Positions 7,892-15,951 of a stretch of 51,573 bases of DNA are shown here, piece by piece. Position numbers and translations under genes: made by a program. The stretch's first letter is position 1. Each line of letters opens with the position of its first letter. Source of the DNA: JAAYEA01 sp012689325. GTDB lineage: Bacteria; Chloroflexota; Anaerolineae; JAAYEA01. The stretch is from contig DAITVZ010000031.1 in assembly GCA_036841525.1 (NCBI GenBank), positions 1 to 51,573 on the forward strand. The letters run 5' to 3'. The notes below the pieces were generated by a model, which was not told where the DNA came from, did not search any database, and worked only from the letters and a program-made list of their open reading frames with translations.

Positions 7892-8749
7892 TTATAGATC
7901 GACCCAGCGCACCTGGCGTCGCTCGTAGCGGGCCAGGGCGCGGAAACCGGTGGCGCGGGCCAGCTCGGCCGCCTCGGGCAGGCCGTAGCCCAGTTGCTCC
8001 ACGGCGTGCGCGTCCGAGCCGAGGGTCACGATCTCGCCGCCCAGCTCGCGATACCAGCTCAGGATCTCCGGGGCGGGGTAGAGCTCGGCGCAAGGCTGCC
8101 GCCAGCCGGAGGTATTGAGGTCCAGCCCCACGCCGCGCTGCACGGCCAGCTGGAGGATGTCGCGGATCGCCTCAGCGTGACGCTGGGCCTGGAAGGGGCC
8201 ATAGGCGGCCTGGGCGTAGCGCTTGACGACGTCCAGGTGTCCGATCAGGTCAAAGAGCCCGCTGCCCACGGCGGCGCGCAATTCGGCCCAATAGGGGGCA
8301 TAGGCCTCCGGTTCGCTCCGCGTCGCAAAGTAATCCCGCGCCTGGGGCGGCTCGACGATATTGGCGCCGCCATCGGCATCGTCCACGAAATGCACCGAGC
8401 CGAGGCGATAGTCGAGCGGCACGGCGTCCAGGAGCTGGCGCAGGTCGGCGGCGAAGGCGGACTGGTACGTCGTCTCCAGCCCCGCACGGATCACGAGCCG
8501 CTCGCCGGCAGCCTGCCGAGCGTCGGCGAGGGAGGCCAGGTAGCGGCCCGCCTGGAAAAAGCCGCAGCCATAGTCGCGCGGGTCCAGGTCGATGTGCTCG
8601 GCAAAGCCCAGCTCGGCCAGGCCCAGGCGCGTGGCTCGCTCCACATAGTCGCGCATGGAGGTCCAGGAATCAGCGGAATGATCGCTGTGGACGTGGTAAT
8701 CGGCCAGGCCGCGGCAACTCCCGGCGGGTGGGGATAGGGTTAGGGCCAT
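7892..8749 (-). CDS. PHP-domain phosphatase, histidinol-phosphatase (HisK/HisJ) family
   Basis: Metal-dependent phosphoesterase of the PHP superfamily, 285 residues, a normal length for the HisJ/HisK group. The metal ligands are in place: HVHSDHS (N-terminal HxH), GFAEHID, the conserved Glu in RAGLETTYQ, SVHFVDD, GHLDVVKRY and the late GSDAH. The reaction for close relatives is hydrolysis of L-histidinol phosphate. There are no other his genes here, so the real substrate may be another phosphomonoester. It is first in the minus-strand run leading to the sulfatase and has its own promoter at 8780-8808. GAGGACC precedes the ATG. Confidence 0.9.
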   Translation of the reverse strand: MALTLSPPAGSCRGLADYHVHSDHSADSWTSMRDYVERATRLGLAELGFAEHIDLDPRDYGCGFFQAGRYLASLADARQAAGERLVIRAGLETTYQSAFAADLRQLLDAVPLDYRLGSVHFVDDADGGANIVEPPQARDYFATRSEPEAYAPYWAELRAAVGSGLFDLIGHLDVVKRYAQAAYGPFQAQRHAEAIRDILQLAVQRGVGLDLNTSGWRQPCAELYPAPEILSWYRELGGEIVTLGSDAHAVEQLGYGLPEAAELARATGFRALARYERRQVRWVDL

Positions 8750-8779
8750 GGTCCTCGCTCTGGTTGGTTTGGCGGGCCA

Positions 8780-8808
8780 AGTGTAGCACCAACCGCGCCG
8801 ATTCGCAA
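8780..8808 (-). promoter_or_regulatory. Promoter of the PHP-GNAT-FGE-sulfatase run
   Basis: On the minus strand TTGCGA (8808-8803) is followed after 17 bp by TACACT (8785-8780). The predicted start is about 30 bp before the PHP gene. Confidence 0.6.
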
Positions 8809-8841
8809 AGCGCCGCGATTCGACAGGCCGCCCAAATGCGC

Positions 8842-8847
8842 TAGAAT
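8842..8847 (+). promoter_or_regulatory. Candidate -10 box for the plus-strand hydrolase operon
   Basis: TAGAAT, with a weak -35 (TTCGAC, 17 bp upstream), lies about 60 bp before the hydrolase ATG at 8907. It is divergent from the PHP promoter 34 bp away. Confidence 0.45.
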
Positions 8848-8906
8848 GGGGCCATTCCGGCGCGCTTGCCGGCAGGCGCGGCGTGACGCGAAAGGATGGG
8901 CGGCGT

Positions 8907-9896
8907 ATGGGGTGGGTGGCGATCCCGGCAGCATTGTTTATACTGGCGATCTGGGGCCTCTCGCTGGAGGCGGCGGCTCGCGCGCGCGATCGGGCGCGTT
9001 ACCCGGCGCCGGGGGCGTTGTTCGACGTGGGCGGGCACCGGCTGCACCTGCTCTGCTCCGGCAAGCGCCGGGCGGGCCAGCCGGTCGTGGTCCTGGAAGC
9101 AGGGCTGGCGAGTTGGTCGTTCTATTGGCGGCTGGCGCAGCCCGAGGTGGCCCGCTTTGCCCGGGTCTGCTCTTATGACCGCGCGGGGCTGGGCTGGAGC
9201 GAGCGCGGGCCAGAGCCGCGCAGCGCCCCGCGCCTCGCCGAGGAGCTGCACACGCTGTTGGGCCAGGCCGGAGAGAAGGGGCCTTACGTGCTGGTGGGGC
9301 ACTCGCTGGGCGGGCTGCTGGTTCGCGAGTTCGCGCGACAGCATCCGGACGAGGTGGCGGGCCTGGTGCTGGTGGACTCGGCGCATGAGGACCAGATGGA
9401 GCGCATCCCCACCGCGCGGCGCGAGGTCGAGCGCTCGGTGAAGGCCATGCGCTACCTGGCCGTGATAGGGCGGTTTGGGCTGGTGCGGGCGCTGAGCCGC
9501 TCGCTGCTGAAGCGGTTCCCTTCGGTGCGCACGCCGGAGGACAAGGCGGTCTTTCGCGCCTCGCTGCTGGGTTCGGCCTACTTTCAGACCGTGGCCGCCG
9601 AGTCGCAGGCGATGCTGGACAACGGGCCAGCGGAGCGACTGGAGAGCTTGGGCGATAGGCCGCTGGTGGTCATCAAGGCGGGGGCGCGCCCCGCTCGACT
9701 GCCCGCCGGAATGACGGCGGAGCAGTGGCGCGAGCTGCGCAAGCCGTGGGACGCCATCCAGGAAGAGCTGGTCTGCCTCTCCACGCGGGGGCGGCTGGTG
9801 GTCGCCGACAAGAGCCTGCACACGGTGCAGGTGGAGCAGCCCGAGGTGGTGGTGGAAGCGATCTGCGAGGTGGTGGAGGCGGCGAGCCGATCATGA
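8907..9896 (+). CDS. Membrane-anchored alpha/beta hydrolase
   Basis: Serine hydrolase of the alpha/beta-hydrolase fold, 329 residues. An N-terminal hydrophobic segment (WVAIPAALFILAIWGLSLEA) is an anchor or signal. The core shows the oxyanion region VVVLEAGLASWSFYW, the DRAGLGWSERG loop, the nucleophile elbow GHSLGGLLVREFA and the acid-strand region LVLVDSAHEDQM. The catalytic His is likely in DKSLHTVQ near the C-terminus, the usual position. The ATG at 8907 has AAAGGA upstream; a GTG at 8883 is less likely. It leads a plus-strand run of five genes. Relatives include haloalkane dehalogenase-like and esterase proteins; the substrate is unknown. Confidence 0.9.
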   Translation: MGWVAIPAALFILAIWGLSLEAAARARDRARYPAPGALFDVGGHRLHLLCSGKRRAGQPVVVLEAGLASWSFYWRLAQPEVARFARVCSYDRAGLGWSERGPEPRSAPRLAEELHTLLGQAGEKGPYVLVGHSLGGLLVREFARQHPDEVAGLVLVDSAHEDQMERIPTARREVERSVKAMRYLAVIGRFGLVRALSRSLLKRFPSVRTPEDKAVFRASLLGSAYFQTVAAESQAMLDNGPAERLESLGDRPLVVIKAGARPARLPAGMTAEQWRELRKPWDAIQEELVCLSTRGRLVVADKSLHTVQVEQPEVVVEAICEVVEAASRS

Positions 9897-9936
9897 CGCC
9901 CAGCGGAACCGGGCGATTTCTAGATGGGAGGATGAC

Positions 9937-11151
9937 ATGAACGCCAAGATCGAGATGGCGCGACAAGAAGCGCTCAAGATACTACAGCCGACCCGGGCCG
10001 AGCTGGAGCATGGCCTGGCGCTGCACGCGCAGGCCGTGGTGGTCGAGTCCTACGGCTTTGCGCCCCGTTCGGCGGTGGACGGCGACGCCCTGGCCCGGGC
10101 GGTGGAGGCGGGCGCCTCCGACGCCGAGCTGCAGGACTTGACCGAGGACATGATGATGACGCGCTGCGTGGAGGAGGCCGAGTCCCGCGCCGAGTTCCAG
10201 GAGGCCTGGAGCGCGTCGGGCCTCACTTGCATCCTGGAGAACGCCGGCGAGGAAACCCAGGCGCCCATGCAGATCATCAAGCGGCTGGCGCGCTACACGT
10301 ACGTGACGGACCGGATGCCCGAGTTTCTGCGCCGCGCCGTGACCCCCGATGACATCGTCGCGGCCAAGGCGGAGGGGCGGCACTGCGTCTATCTCACCAC
10401 CAACGGCGTGCCCCTGAGCCAGCGCTGGGCCTCGCTGGAAGAAGAACTGGGCTACATCCGCGTCTTTGCGCAACTCGGCGCGCGCATGATGCACCTCACT
10501 TATAACCGGCGCAACATGATCGGCGATGGCTGCGCCGAGCCGTCCAACGCGGGGTTGAGCGACCTGGGCTGCGCGGTGGTGGCCGAGATGAACCGGCAAG
10601 GCGTCATCGTGGATGTGGCCCACTCGGGGTGGCGCACCAGCCTGGAGGCGGCGCAGGTCTCGCAGCGGCCCATGGTGGCCAGCCACTCGGGATGCGCGGC
10701 GCTCAATGCACACATCCGCTGCAAGCCTGATGAGGTCATTCGGGCCATCGCCGAGACCGGCGGCCTGATCGGCATCTGCGGGGTGCCGGCGTTCCTGGGG
10801 AGGAGTCTGGACATCCAGGCCATGCTGGACCACATCGACCACGTGGCTCGCACGGTGGGGGTGGACCATGTGGCCATCGGCACCGACAACGCTTACGTCT
10901 CGATGCGCATCGAGGCCGAGCGCGCCAAGGTGCCTCCCCGTCGCCAGCCACGCCCGTCCTGGGAGTACTTTTGGCCGTCCGGCGACCCGGTGCACGACCC
11001 GCAGGTGCAGTATCAGCGTGGGCGCAGCCTGGCCTGGACCAACTGGCCCTTGTTCACCGTTGGCCTGGTCCAGCGAGGGTATTCGGACGAGGAGATACTG
11101 AAGATCGTCGGCGGGAACGTGCTGCGCGTGGCGCGCGAATGTCTGGTATAG
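9937..11151 (+). CDS. Peptidase M19 (membrane dipeptidase) family protein with altered N-terminal metal site
   Basis: A 404-residue member of the renal-dipeptidase (M19) family, metal-dependent amidohydrolases acting on dipeptides or D-amino-acid amides. Family landmarks are MHLTYNRRNMIGDGCAEPSNAGLS, the metal His in VDVAHSGWRTSLEA, the second in MVASHSG, and HVAIGTDN near the end. The N-terminal HxD pair that binds the first zinc (usually DGHNDxP) reads VVVESYGFAP here (Glu37, Tyr39), so the site is changed or moved. GGGAGGATG precedes the ATG by a good distance. It sits 40 bp after the hydrolase and 32 bp before the esterase gene in one run. Function may differ from standard dipeptidases. 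Confidence 0.88.
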   Translation: MNAKIEMARQEALKILQPTRAELEHGLALHAQAVVVESYGFAPRSAVDGDALARAVEAGASDAELQDLTEDMMMTRCVEEAESRAEFQEAWSASGLTCILENAGEETQAPMQIIKRLARYTYVTDRMPEFLRRAVTPDDIVAAKAEGRHCVYLTTNGVPLSQRWASLEEELGYIRVFAQLGARMMHLTYNRRNMIGDGCAEPSNAGLSDLGCAVVAEMNRQGVIVDVAHSGWRTSLEAAQVSQRPMVASHSGCAALNAHIRCKPDEVIRAIAETGGLIGICGVPAFLGRSLDIQAMLDHIDHVARTVGVDHVAIGTDNAYVSMRIEAERAKVPPRRQPRPSWEYFWPSGDPVHDPQVQYQRGRSLAWTNWPLFTVGLVQRGYSDEEILKIVGGNVLRVARECLV

Positions 11152-11183
11152 AGCGGTGCGAAAAAACGGAGACGAGGTGACAG

Positions 11184-12383
11184 ATGTCTAGTTCGGCTTT
11201 GATCGGCCCCGAGCAGGAGGCGCGCTGGCGCCAACGGATACGGGAGGCATTGTTCGTGCCCGACCCGCTGCCGCCCCTGGAGCGCCAGTTCCATGGCCAG
11301 TTCGCGCCCGAGCCGGGCGTGGTGGTGGAGCGCGTGAGCTATGCCACACAGTTCGGCATGCGGATTCCGGCGATCCTCTATCGCCCCGACCCGCTGCCCG
11401 CGCCGCGGCTCCCGGCCCTGATCGTGGTGAATGGCCACGGCGGCGACAAGTTCAGTTGGTACCCGCACTACAGCGGCATCCTCTACGCCCGCGCGGGCGG
11501 GGCGGTGCTGACCTACGATCCCACCGGCGAGGGCGAGCGCAACGCCGAGCGCCAGTCGGGCACGCGGGAACACGACCGCATCGAGCCGCCGGACGAGCTG
11601 GCGCAGCGGCTCGCCGGGCTGATGCTCACCGACCTGATGCAGGCCGTCTCGTACCTGCGCCAGCGCCCCGACGTGGACCCCTGGCGGATCGCCGCGGCGG
11701 GCTACTCCATGGGCTCGCTCGTGCTGGCCTTCGGCGGGGCCGTGGAGCTCCGGCTGCGGGCCTGCGCGCTGGTGGGCGGCGGGAACCTGGATGGCCCCGG
11801 CGAGTACTGGGACCGGGCCAAGCCCATGTGCACCGGCATCCCCTACCGGGCCCTGAGCTTTCTCGGCGACCGGGCGGCGGCCCTGTACGTATTGCAGGCG
11901 TCTCGCGGGCCGACGCTGCTGTATAACGGCATGGAGGATGAGGTGGTCAACATCCCAGCTACCGGCGAGCCCTTCCTGCGCGATATGCGCCAGCGCGCTG
12001 CAGCGCTGCGGGGCGGCGAGGACGGGCTGTTCGAGTACGGCTTTTGCCCCGGCGCGAGCCACCGCCCGCATTTCGTCAGCAAGCCGGTGGCGCTTTGGCT
12101 GCACCGGCAACTGGCCTTCCCGCGGTGGAGCGAGGGGGCCATCGCCGCGATGCCCGAGACGCATGTCAGCGAATGGGCGGCGAAGACGGGCGCCGCCACG
12201 GACCCCTTCTACGCCACCGAGCACCGCGAGGGCGGGACCATGGCGTTGGACACGGGCATCCCCGGCCTGACCCGCGAGCAGCTCTGCGTCTATGGCGCGG
12301 ACGAGTGGGAGCGGCTCAAGCCGCGGCTGGTGCACGAGACGTGGCGGGTCGAAGCGAGGCGACGAATCGCCGAGAAGGGATAG
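11184..12383 (+). CDS. Alpha/beta hydrolase, acetyl-xylan-esterase/dienelactone-hydrolase type
   Basis: A 399-residue serine hydrolase resembling the acetyl-xylan esterase (AXE1) and Abhydrolase_7 families. It has LPALIVVNGHGGDKFSWY (oxyanion His-Gly-Gly), the DPTGEGERN loop, the nucleophile elbow AAAGYSMGSLVL, an acid candidate in YNGMEDEVVN, and a His in CPGASHRPHF. No signal peptide is visible, so it is probably cytosolic. GAGGTGACAG precedes the ATG. It ends 4 bp before the sulfatase-like gene, which suggests translational coupling. A role in removing acetyl or other ester decorations from an imported glycan is plausible but not shown. Confidence 0.9.
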   Translation: MSSSALIGPEQEARWRQRIREALFVPDPLPPLERQFHGQFAPEPGVVVERVSYATQFGMRIPAILYRPDPLPAPRLPALIVVNGHGGDKFSWYPHYSGILYARAGGAVLTYDPTGEGERNAERQSGTREHDRIEPPDELAQRLAGLMLTDLMQAVSYLRQRPDVDPWRIAAAGYSMGSLVLAFGGAVELRLRACALVGGGNLDGPGEYWDRAKPMCTGIPYRALSFLGDRAAALYVLQASRGPTLLYNGMEDEVVNIPATGEPFLRDMRQRAAALRGGEDGLFEYGFCPGASHRPHFVSKPVALWLHRQLAFPRWSEGAIAAMPETHVSEWAAKTGAATDPFYATEHREGGTMALDTGIPGLTREQLCVYGADEWERLKPRLVHETWRVEARRRIAEKG

Positions 12384-12387
12384 CGCG

Positions 12388-13791
12388 ATGACGGACTCGC
12401 GGCCTCATGTCATCCTCTTTACCACCGACCAACAGCGCGGGGACCACCTGGGCATCGCCGGGCATCCGGTGGTGGAGACGCCCAACGTGGACAGCTTTGT
12501 CCAGCGCGGCGCGTACTTTCCCAACGCCTATACCGAGATCCCCTCCACCACCGGCGCGCGGCGCTGCCTGCTGGGCGGGCAGGCGAGCCATGCTTGCGGC
12601 CTGATCGGCTACGACTCGGCCGAGTGGCATGAGCCGAACACCTTGGCGGCGGTGCTGGCGGGGGCGGGCTATCACTGTCTCAACGTGGGCTGGCGCAACC
12701 TGCACCCGCGCCGCAAGCTCTATGGTTTCCACAACGTCATCTGCCACGAGCTGCGCGAGGGGGTGGACGACTACTGGGACTGGCTGCGGCGCGAGCTGGG
12801 GCCCGCGGCCCATGAGCGGACGCACGGTGCGGACGCCAACGGCTGGCTGGGCCGGCCCTGGCCCTACGAGGAGCGCTACCACCCAACCAACTGGACGGTG
12901 GACGTGACGCTGGACCAGATCACCAAGCGCGACCCCACCAAGCCGGTGTTCGTCTGGTGTTCGCACCTGCGGCCCCATTCGCCCTATGACCCGCCCCAGT
13001 TCTTCTGGGACATGTACCATGGCCGCGAACTGCCGCCGCCGCCGGTGGGCGACTGGGCTGCGCGCTATGATGTCCCCAACCCGGGGCTCTCGCGCGGCGC
13101 GTGGTACGGGCGGCTGACGCCGGAGCAGTTGCAGCGGATGCGCGCCGGGTACATGGGGAGCGTCAGCCACATCGACTATCAGTTAGGCTACATGATGGAG
13201 CGGCTGCGCACCGAGCTGGGCGACAACGTGCTCTGGGTGTTCACCTCCGACCACGGCGACATGCAGGGCGACCACCACTTGCTGCGCAAGTCCTACGCCT
13301 ACGAGGGCTCGGCGCGCATCCCGCTCTTGCTGCAGTACCCCGCCGGGCTGAACCTGCCCAGCGGCGCCTTCCCGCAGGTGGCGGGACTGCAGGACGTGAT
13401 GCCCACGGTCCTCGATATCGCCGCGGTGGACATACCGCCCTCGGTGACGGGGACGAGCCTGCTGCGCGCCATCCGCGGCGAGCCCTGGCGCGAGTTCTTC
13501 CACGGGGAGCACTCGTCCTGCTACAGCCCCGCGAACGCCATGCACTACCTCACGGATGCCAGGGAGAAATACATCTGGTTCCCCGTCACCGGCGAGGAGC
13601 AGCTCTTTGACCTCGTCCATGACCGGCAAGAGCTGCGTAACCTGGCGGGCGACCCGGCCTGGGCCGAGCGGATGACGCTCTGGCGCGGGCGGCTCATCGA
13701 GCGGCTGGCGGGGCGAGGAGATGGCTTCTCCGATGGCGAGCGCTTGCTGCTCAAGCCTGGCGGATATGGCGCGGTGGTGGATAAGGTGTAG
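12388..13791 (+). CDS. Sulfatase-family hydrolase with Thr in the nucleophile position
   Basis: A 467-residue alkaline-phosphatase-superfamily protein of sulfatase type. Metal-site elements are present: VILFTTDQQRGDHLG (Asp14), VFTSDHGDMQGDHHLLRKSYAYEG, with conserved Asp, His and Lys. The catalytic motif, usually PSCxPAR with Cys or Ser turned into formylglycine, reads IPSTTGARRCLLGG: Thr54 stands in for Cys and Gly56 for Pro. Thr nucleophiles occur in the related phosphodiesterase (NPP) family, so this may be a phosphodiesterase, phosphonate-ester hydrolase or inactive relative rather than a sulfatase. GAGAAGG precedes the ATG at 12388; a longer frame would overlap the esterase gene. It is coupled to the esterase and followed by the DUF3052 gene. 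Confidence 0.9.
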   Translation: MTDSRPHVILFTTDQQRGDHLGIAGHPVVETPNVDSFVQRGAYFPNAYTEIPSTTGARRCLLGGQASHACGLIGYDSAEWHEPNTLAAVLAGAGYHCLNVGWRNLHPRRKLYGFHNVICHELREGVDDYWDWLRRELGPAAHERTHGADANGWLGRPWPYEERYHPTNWTVDVTLDQITKRDPTKPVFVWCSHLRPHSPYDPPQFFWDMYHGRELPPPPVGDWAARYDVPNPGLSRGAWYGRLTPEQLQRMRAGYMGSVSHIDYQLGYMMERLRTELGDNVLWVFTSDHGDMQGDHHLLRKSYAYEGSARIPLLLQYPAGLNLPSGAFPQVAGLQDVMPTVLDIAAVDIPPSVTGTSLLRAIRGEPWREFFHGEHSSCYSPANAMHYLTDAREKYIWFPVTGEEQLFDLVHDRQELRNLAGDPAWAERMTLWRGRLIERLAGRGDGFSDGERLLLKPGGYGAVVDKV

Positions 13792-13792
13792 G

Positions 13793-13840
13793 AGGATCCC
13801 CCTTCGCCCCCTTGGCACGTGGGGCCACTAGGGGAATCCT
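13793..13840. other. Weak imperfect hairpin after the sulfatase-like gene
   Basis: AGGATCCCCCT (13793-13803) and AGGGGAATCCT (13830-13840) pair imperfectly over 9 of 11 positions. No T-run follows. It may slow transcription between the two genes; low confidence. Confidence 0.3.
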
Positions 13841-13873
13841 CCCGTTGGGAGCGCCTGATGGGAGGATGGGCGT

Positions 13874-14671
13874 ATGGCTGAACAGCCTCGGGTGCGACTG
13901 ATTCACTGGAACGCCGCCGAAGCGGCGGCGCGGGCAGAGCGTCTGGCGGCGCTGGGCTATGCGGTGAACGCGGACCCGCCGAGGCCGCCGGGGCTGTTCA
14001 AGGAGCTGGCCCAGGATCCCCCTGCGGCAGTGGTGGTGGATCTCTCGCGGCTCCCCTCGCAGGGGCGGGATGTGGGCGTCAACCTGCGGATGAAGGCTGG
14101 CACCCGCCACGTGCCCCTGGTCTTTGTGGGCGGCGACCCGGAGAAAGTGGCGCCCATCCGCGCACTGCTGCCCGACGCGACCTATACCAGTTGGGAGGAT
14201 ATCGGCCAGGCGCTGGCGCAGGGCCTGGCGGCGCCGCCGCAGGAACCGGTGGTCCCCAAGTCCATCTTTGCCGCCTTTGAGGGGCGGCCGCTGGCGGCCA
14301 AGCTGGGCATCAAGCCGGGGATGTCCGTGGCGTTGGTGGACGCGCCGGAGGATTTCGCCACGACCCTGGGCGAGCTGCCCGAGGGCGCCCGCTTGCAGCG
14401 CGGCGATTGCGCCGGCTGTGGCCTGATCCTCTGGTTCGTGCGGAACCGCGCGGCGCTGGAGGCTGGCGTCGCAAGCATGGTCGCCAAGGTCGGCGCCGGC
14501 GGCATCTGGATCATCTGGCCCAAGCGGGGCTCCGGCGTTGGCTCTGACCTGACGCAACCGATCGTGCGCGAGATAGGGGTGGCCGCTGGGCTGATGGATT
14601 ACAAGATCTGCTCGGTGGACGAGACCTGGTCGGGGTTGCTGTCCGTGCGTCGCAATGCCGGCAAGGGTTGA
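13874..14671 (+). CDS. Receiver-like domain fused to a DUF3052 domain
   Basis: A 265-residue protein with two parts. Residues 1 to about 125 resemble a response-regulator receiver: RVRLIHWNAAEAAARAERL, then AAVVVDLSRLP with Asp56 where the phospho-acceptor would be, then VPLVFVGGDPEKVA. The acidic pair and terminal Lys are not clear, so phosphorylation is doubtful. Residues about 140-265 match the DUF3052 family: AKLGIKPGMSVALVDAPEDF, LILWFVRNRAALEAG, GIWIIWPKRGSGV, DLTQPIVREIG, and the end DYKICSVDETWSGL. The molecular role of DUF3052 is unknown to me. GGGAGGATGGGCGT precedes the ATG. It is last in the hydrolase run. Confidence 0.85.
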   Translation: MAEQPRVRLIHWNAAEAAARAERLAALGYAVNADPPRPPGLFKELAQDPPAAVVVDLSRLPSQGRDVGVNLRMKAGTRHVPLVFVGGDPEKVAPIRALLPDATYTSWEDIGQALAQGLAAPPQEPVVPKSIFAAFEGRPLAAKLGIKPGMSVALVDAPEDFATTLGELPEGARLQRGDCAGCGLILWFVRNRAALEAGVASMVAKVGAGGIWIIWPKRGSGVGSDLTQPIVREIGVAAGLMDYKICSVDETWSGLLSVRRNAGKG

Positions 14672-14707
14672 GTCCTGCGCCAGGTGGGCAGCGGGGCGCA
14701 AACAAGG

Positions 14708-14713
14708 TATAAT
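14708..14713 (+). promoter_or_regulatory. Consensus -10 box before the Gfo/Idh gene
   Basis: A perfect TATAAT lies 40 bp before the oxidoreductase ATG. No good -35 is found 16-18 bp upstream, so the promoter may need an activator or be weak. Confidence 0.5.
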
Positions 14714-14753
14714 ATCGGCGTAGCTGTGGCCCAATGACAACAGGAGGGACGAG

Positions 14754-15923
14754 ATGAAGCTAAAAGCGGGCGTTATCGGTCTGGGTATCCTGGGCGGCCA
14801 ACACGCCACCTTTCTGCATAGCCAGCCGGAGGTGGAGGTGGTGGCGGTGGCCGACATCCGCCAGGAGGTGGCGGACAAGGTCGCTGGGCAGGTCAAGGCG
14901 CAGGCCTATACCGACTATGCGCGGATGCTGAAGGAGCACAAGCTGGACGTGGTGGCCATCGCCACGCCCGATCCGCTGCACCGCGACCCGGTGCTGGCCA
15001 CCATCGCGGCGGGCGTGCCGAACATTATCCTGGAAAAGCCGCTGGCCACCACCGTGGCCGACGCCGAAAAGATGTACGATGCCGCGGAGCAGGCCAATGC
15101 GCGCGTGTTCATCAACTATGCTAACCGTGGCTCGGCCCCCGATCGCGCCACCTACTATGTGATCCAGAACGGGCTGCTGGGCGAGGTGGTCTATGGCACG
15201 GCCCACCTGGACGACAATATCACGGTGCCCACGCAGTTGTGGGGCACGCGCACCAAAGAGTGGGTGGGCGGCTCCTCCACGGCGCACTTTTTGCTGAGCC
15301 ACGTCACCGATTACCTGCATTGGGTCCTCGCTCCGGCGCAGGTGACCGAGGTCTTTGCTATCTCGCAGCGCCTCGTGCTGGGCTATACCCCCGATCTCTA
15401 TGACGCCTTCCTCACCTTCGACAACGGCTGCAAGTTCCGCGTCAAGGCCGAATGGATCAAGCACATCGATGGGTTGGTCGAATTCGCCTTCAACTTTTCC
15501 GGCTCGGAGGGCTCGCTCTTCTATATCAAGCGCCCGAGCTTTGGCGAGGTCGAGGGCTGGCGCGCCAATGTGAGCGACCGCCTGACTTCGGCGGACCTGC
15601 TGGCTCATCAGGATATCCTGGTGCAGCAGGGGATCAACCTGCGGGCGCTGGTCCATCGCCCCAACCCGACGGCGGGCGCATTGCAGGCGGGCGGCGGCGC
15701 GACCAAGCGGGCGCTGGAGGCTTTTGCCCCGCCGCTGGACTTTTGGCGCATCCCGCGCTGCTTCATGGACGCCATCCTGCAGAACACGCTGACCCCCACT
15801 TCGTGGCAGGGCTATGGCCCGCTGCCCACCGCCATCGACGGGCTCAAGCAGACCCGGGTCGTCTGCGCCATCGTCGAGTCGGCGGAAAAGAACGCGGTGG
15901 TGGAGCCGCGGCGCGTGGACTGA
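14754..15923 (+). CDS. Gfo/Idh/MocA-family NAD(P)-dependent oxidoreductase
   Basis: A 389-residue cytosolic dehydrogenase, usually acting on sugars or inositols. The N-terminal Rossmann fold shows GVIGLGILGGQHATFL (GxGxxG), an Asp after the second strand (VVAVADIR) that favours NAD, and the family motif IILEKPLATTVADAE with the catalytic Lys. The C-terminal substrate domain includes SSTAHFLLSHVTDYLHW, where a His and Asp are the usual acid/base region. CAGGAGGGACGAG precedes the ATG. The CBM9-like gene follows 28 bp later, so the pair is probably co-transcribed. In glycan loci such enzymes oxidise or epimerise monosaccharides; the substrate here is not identifiable. Confidence 0.93.
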   Translation: MKLKAGVIGLGILGGQHATFLHSQPEVEVVAVADIRQEVADKVAGQVKAQAYTDYARMLKEHKLDVVAIATPDPLHRDPVLATIAAGVPNIILEKPLATTVADAEKMYDAAEQANARVFINYANRGSAPDRATYYVIQNGLLGEVVYGTAHLDDNITVPTQLWGTRTKEWVGGSSTAHFLLSHVTDYLHWVLAPAQVTEVFAISQRLVLGYTPDLYDAFLTFDNGCKFRVKAEWIKHIDGLVEFAFNFSGSEGSLFYIKRPSFGEVEGWRANVSDRLTSADLLAHQDILVQQGINLRALVHRPNPTAGALQAGGGATKRALEAFAPPLDFWRIPRCFMDAILQNTLTPTSWQGYGPLPTAIDGLKQTRVVCAIVESAEKNAVVEPRRVD

Positions 15924-15951
15924 GTCCCTGACTCGGCCGAGAGGAGGATCA

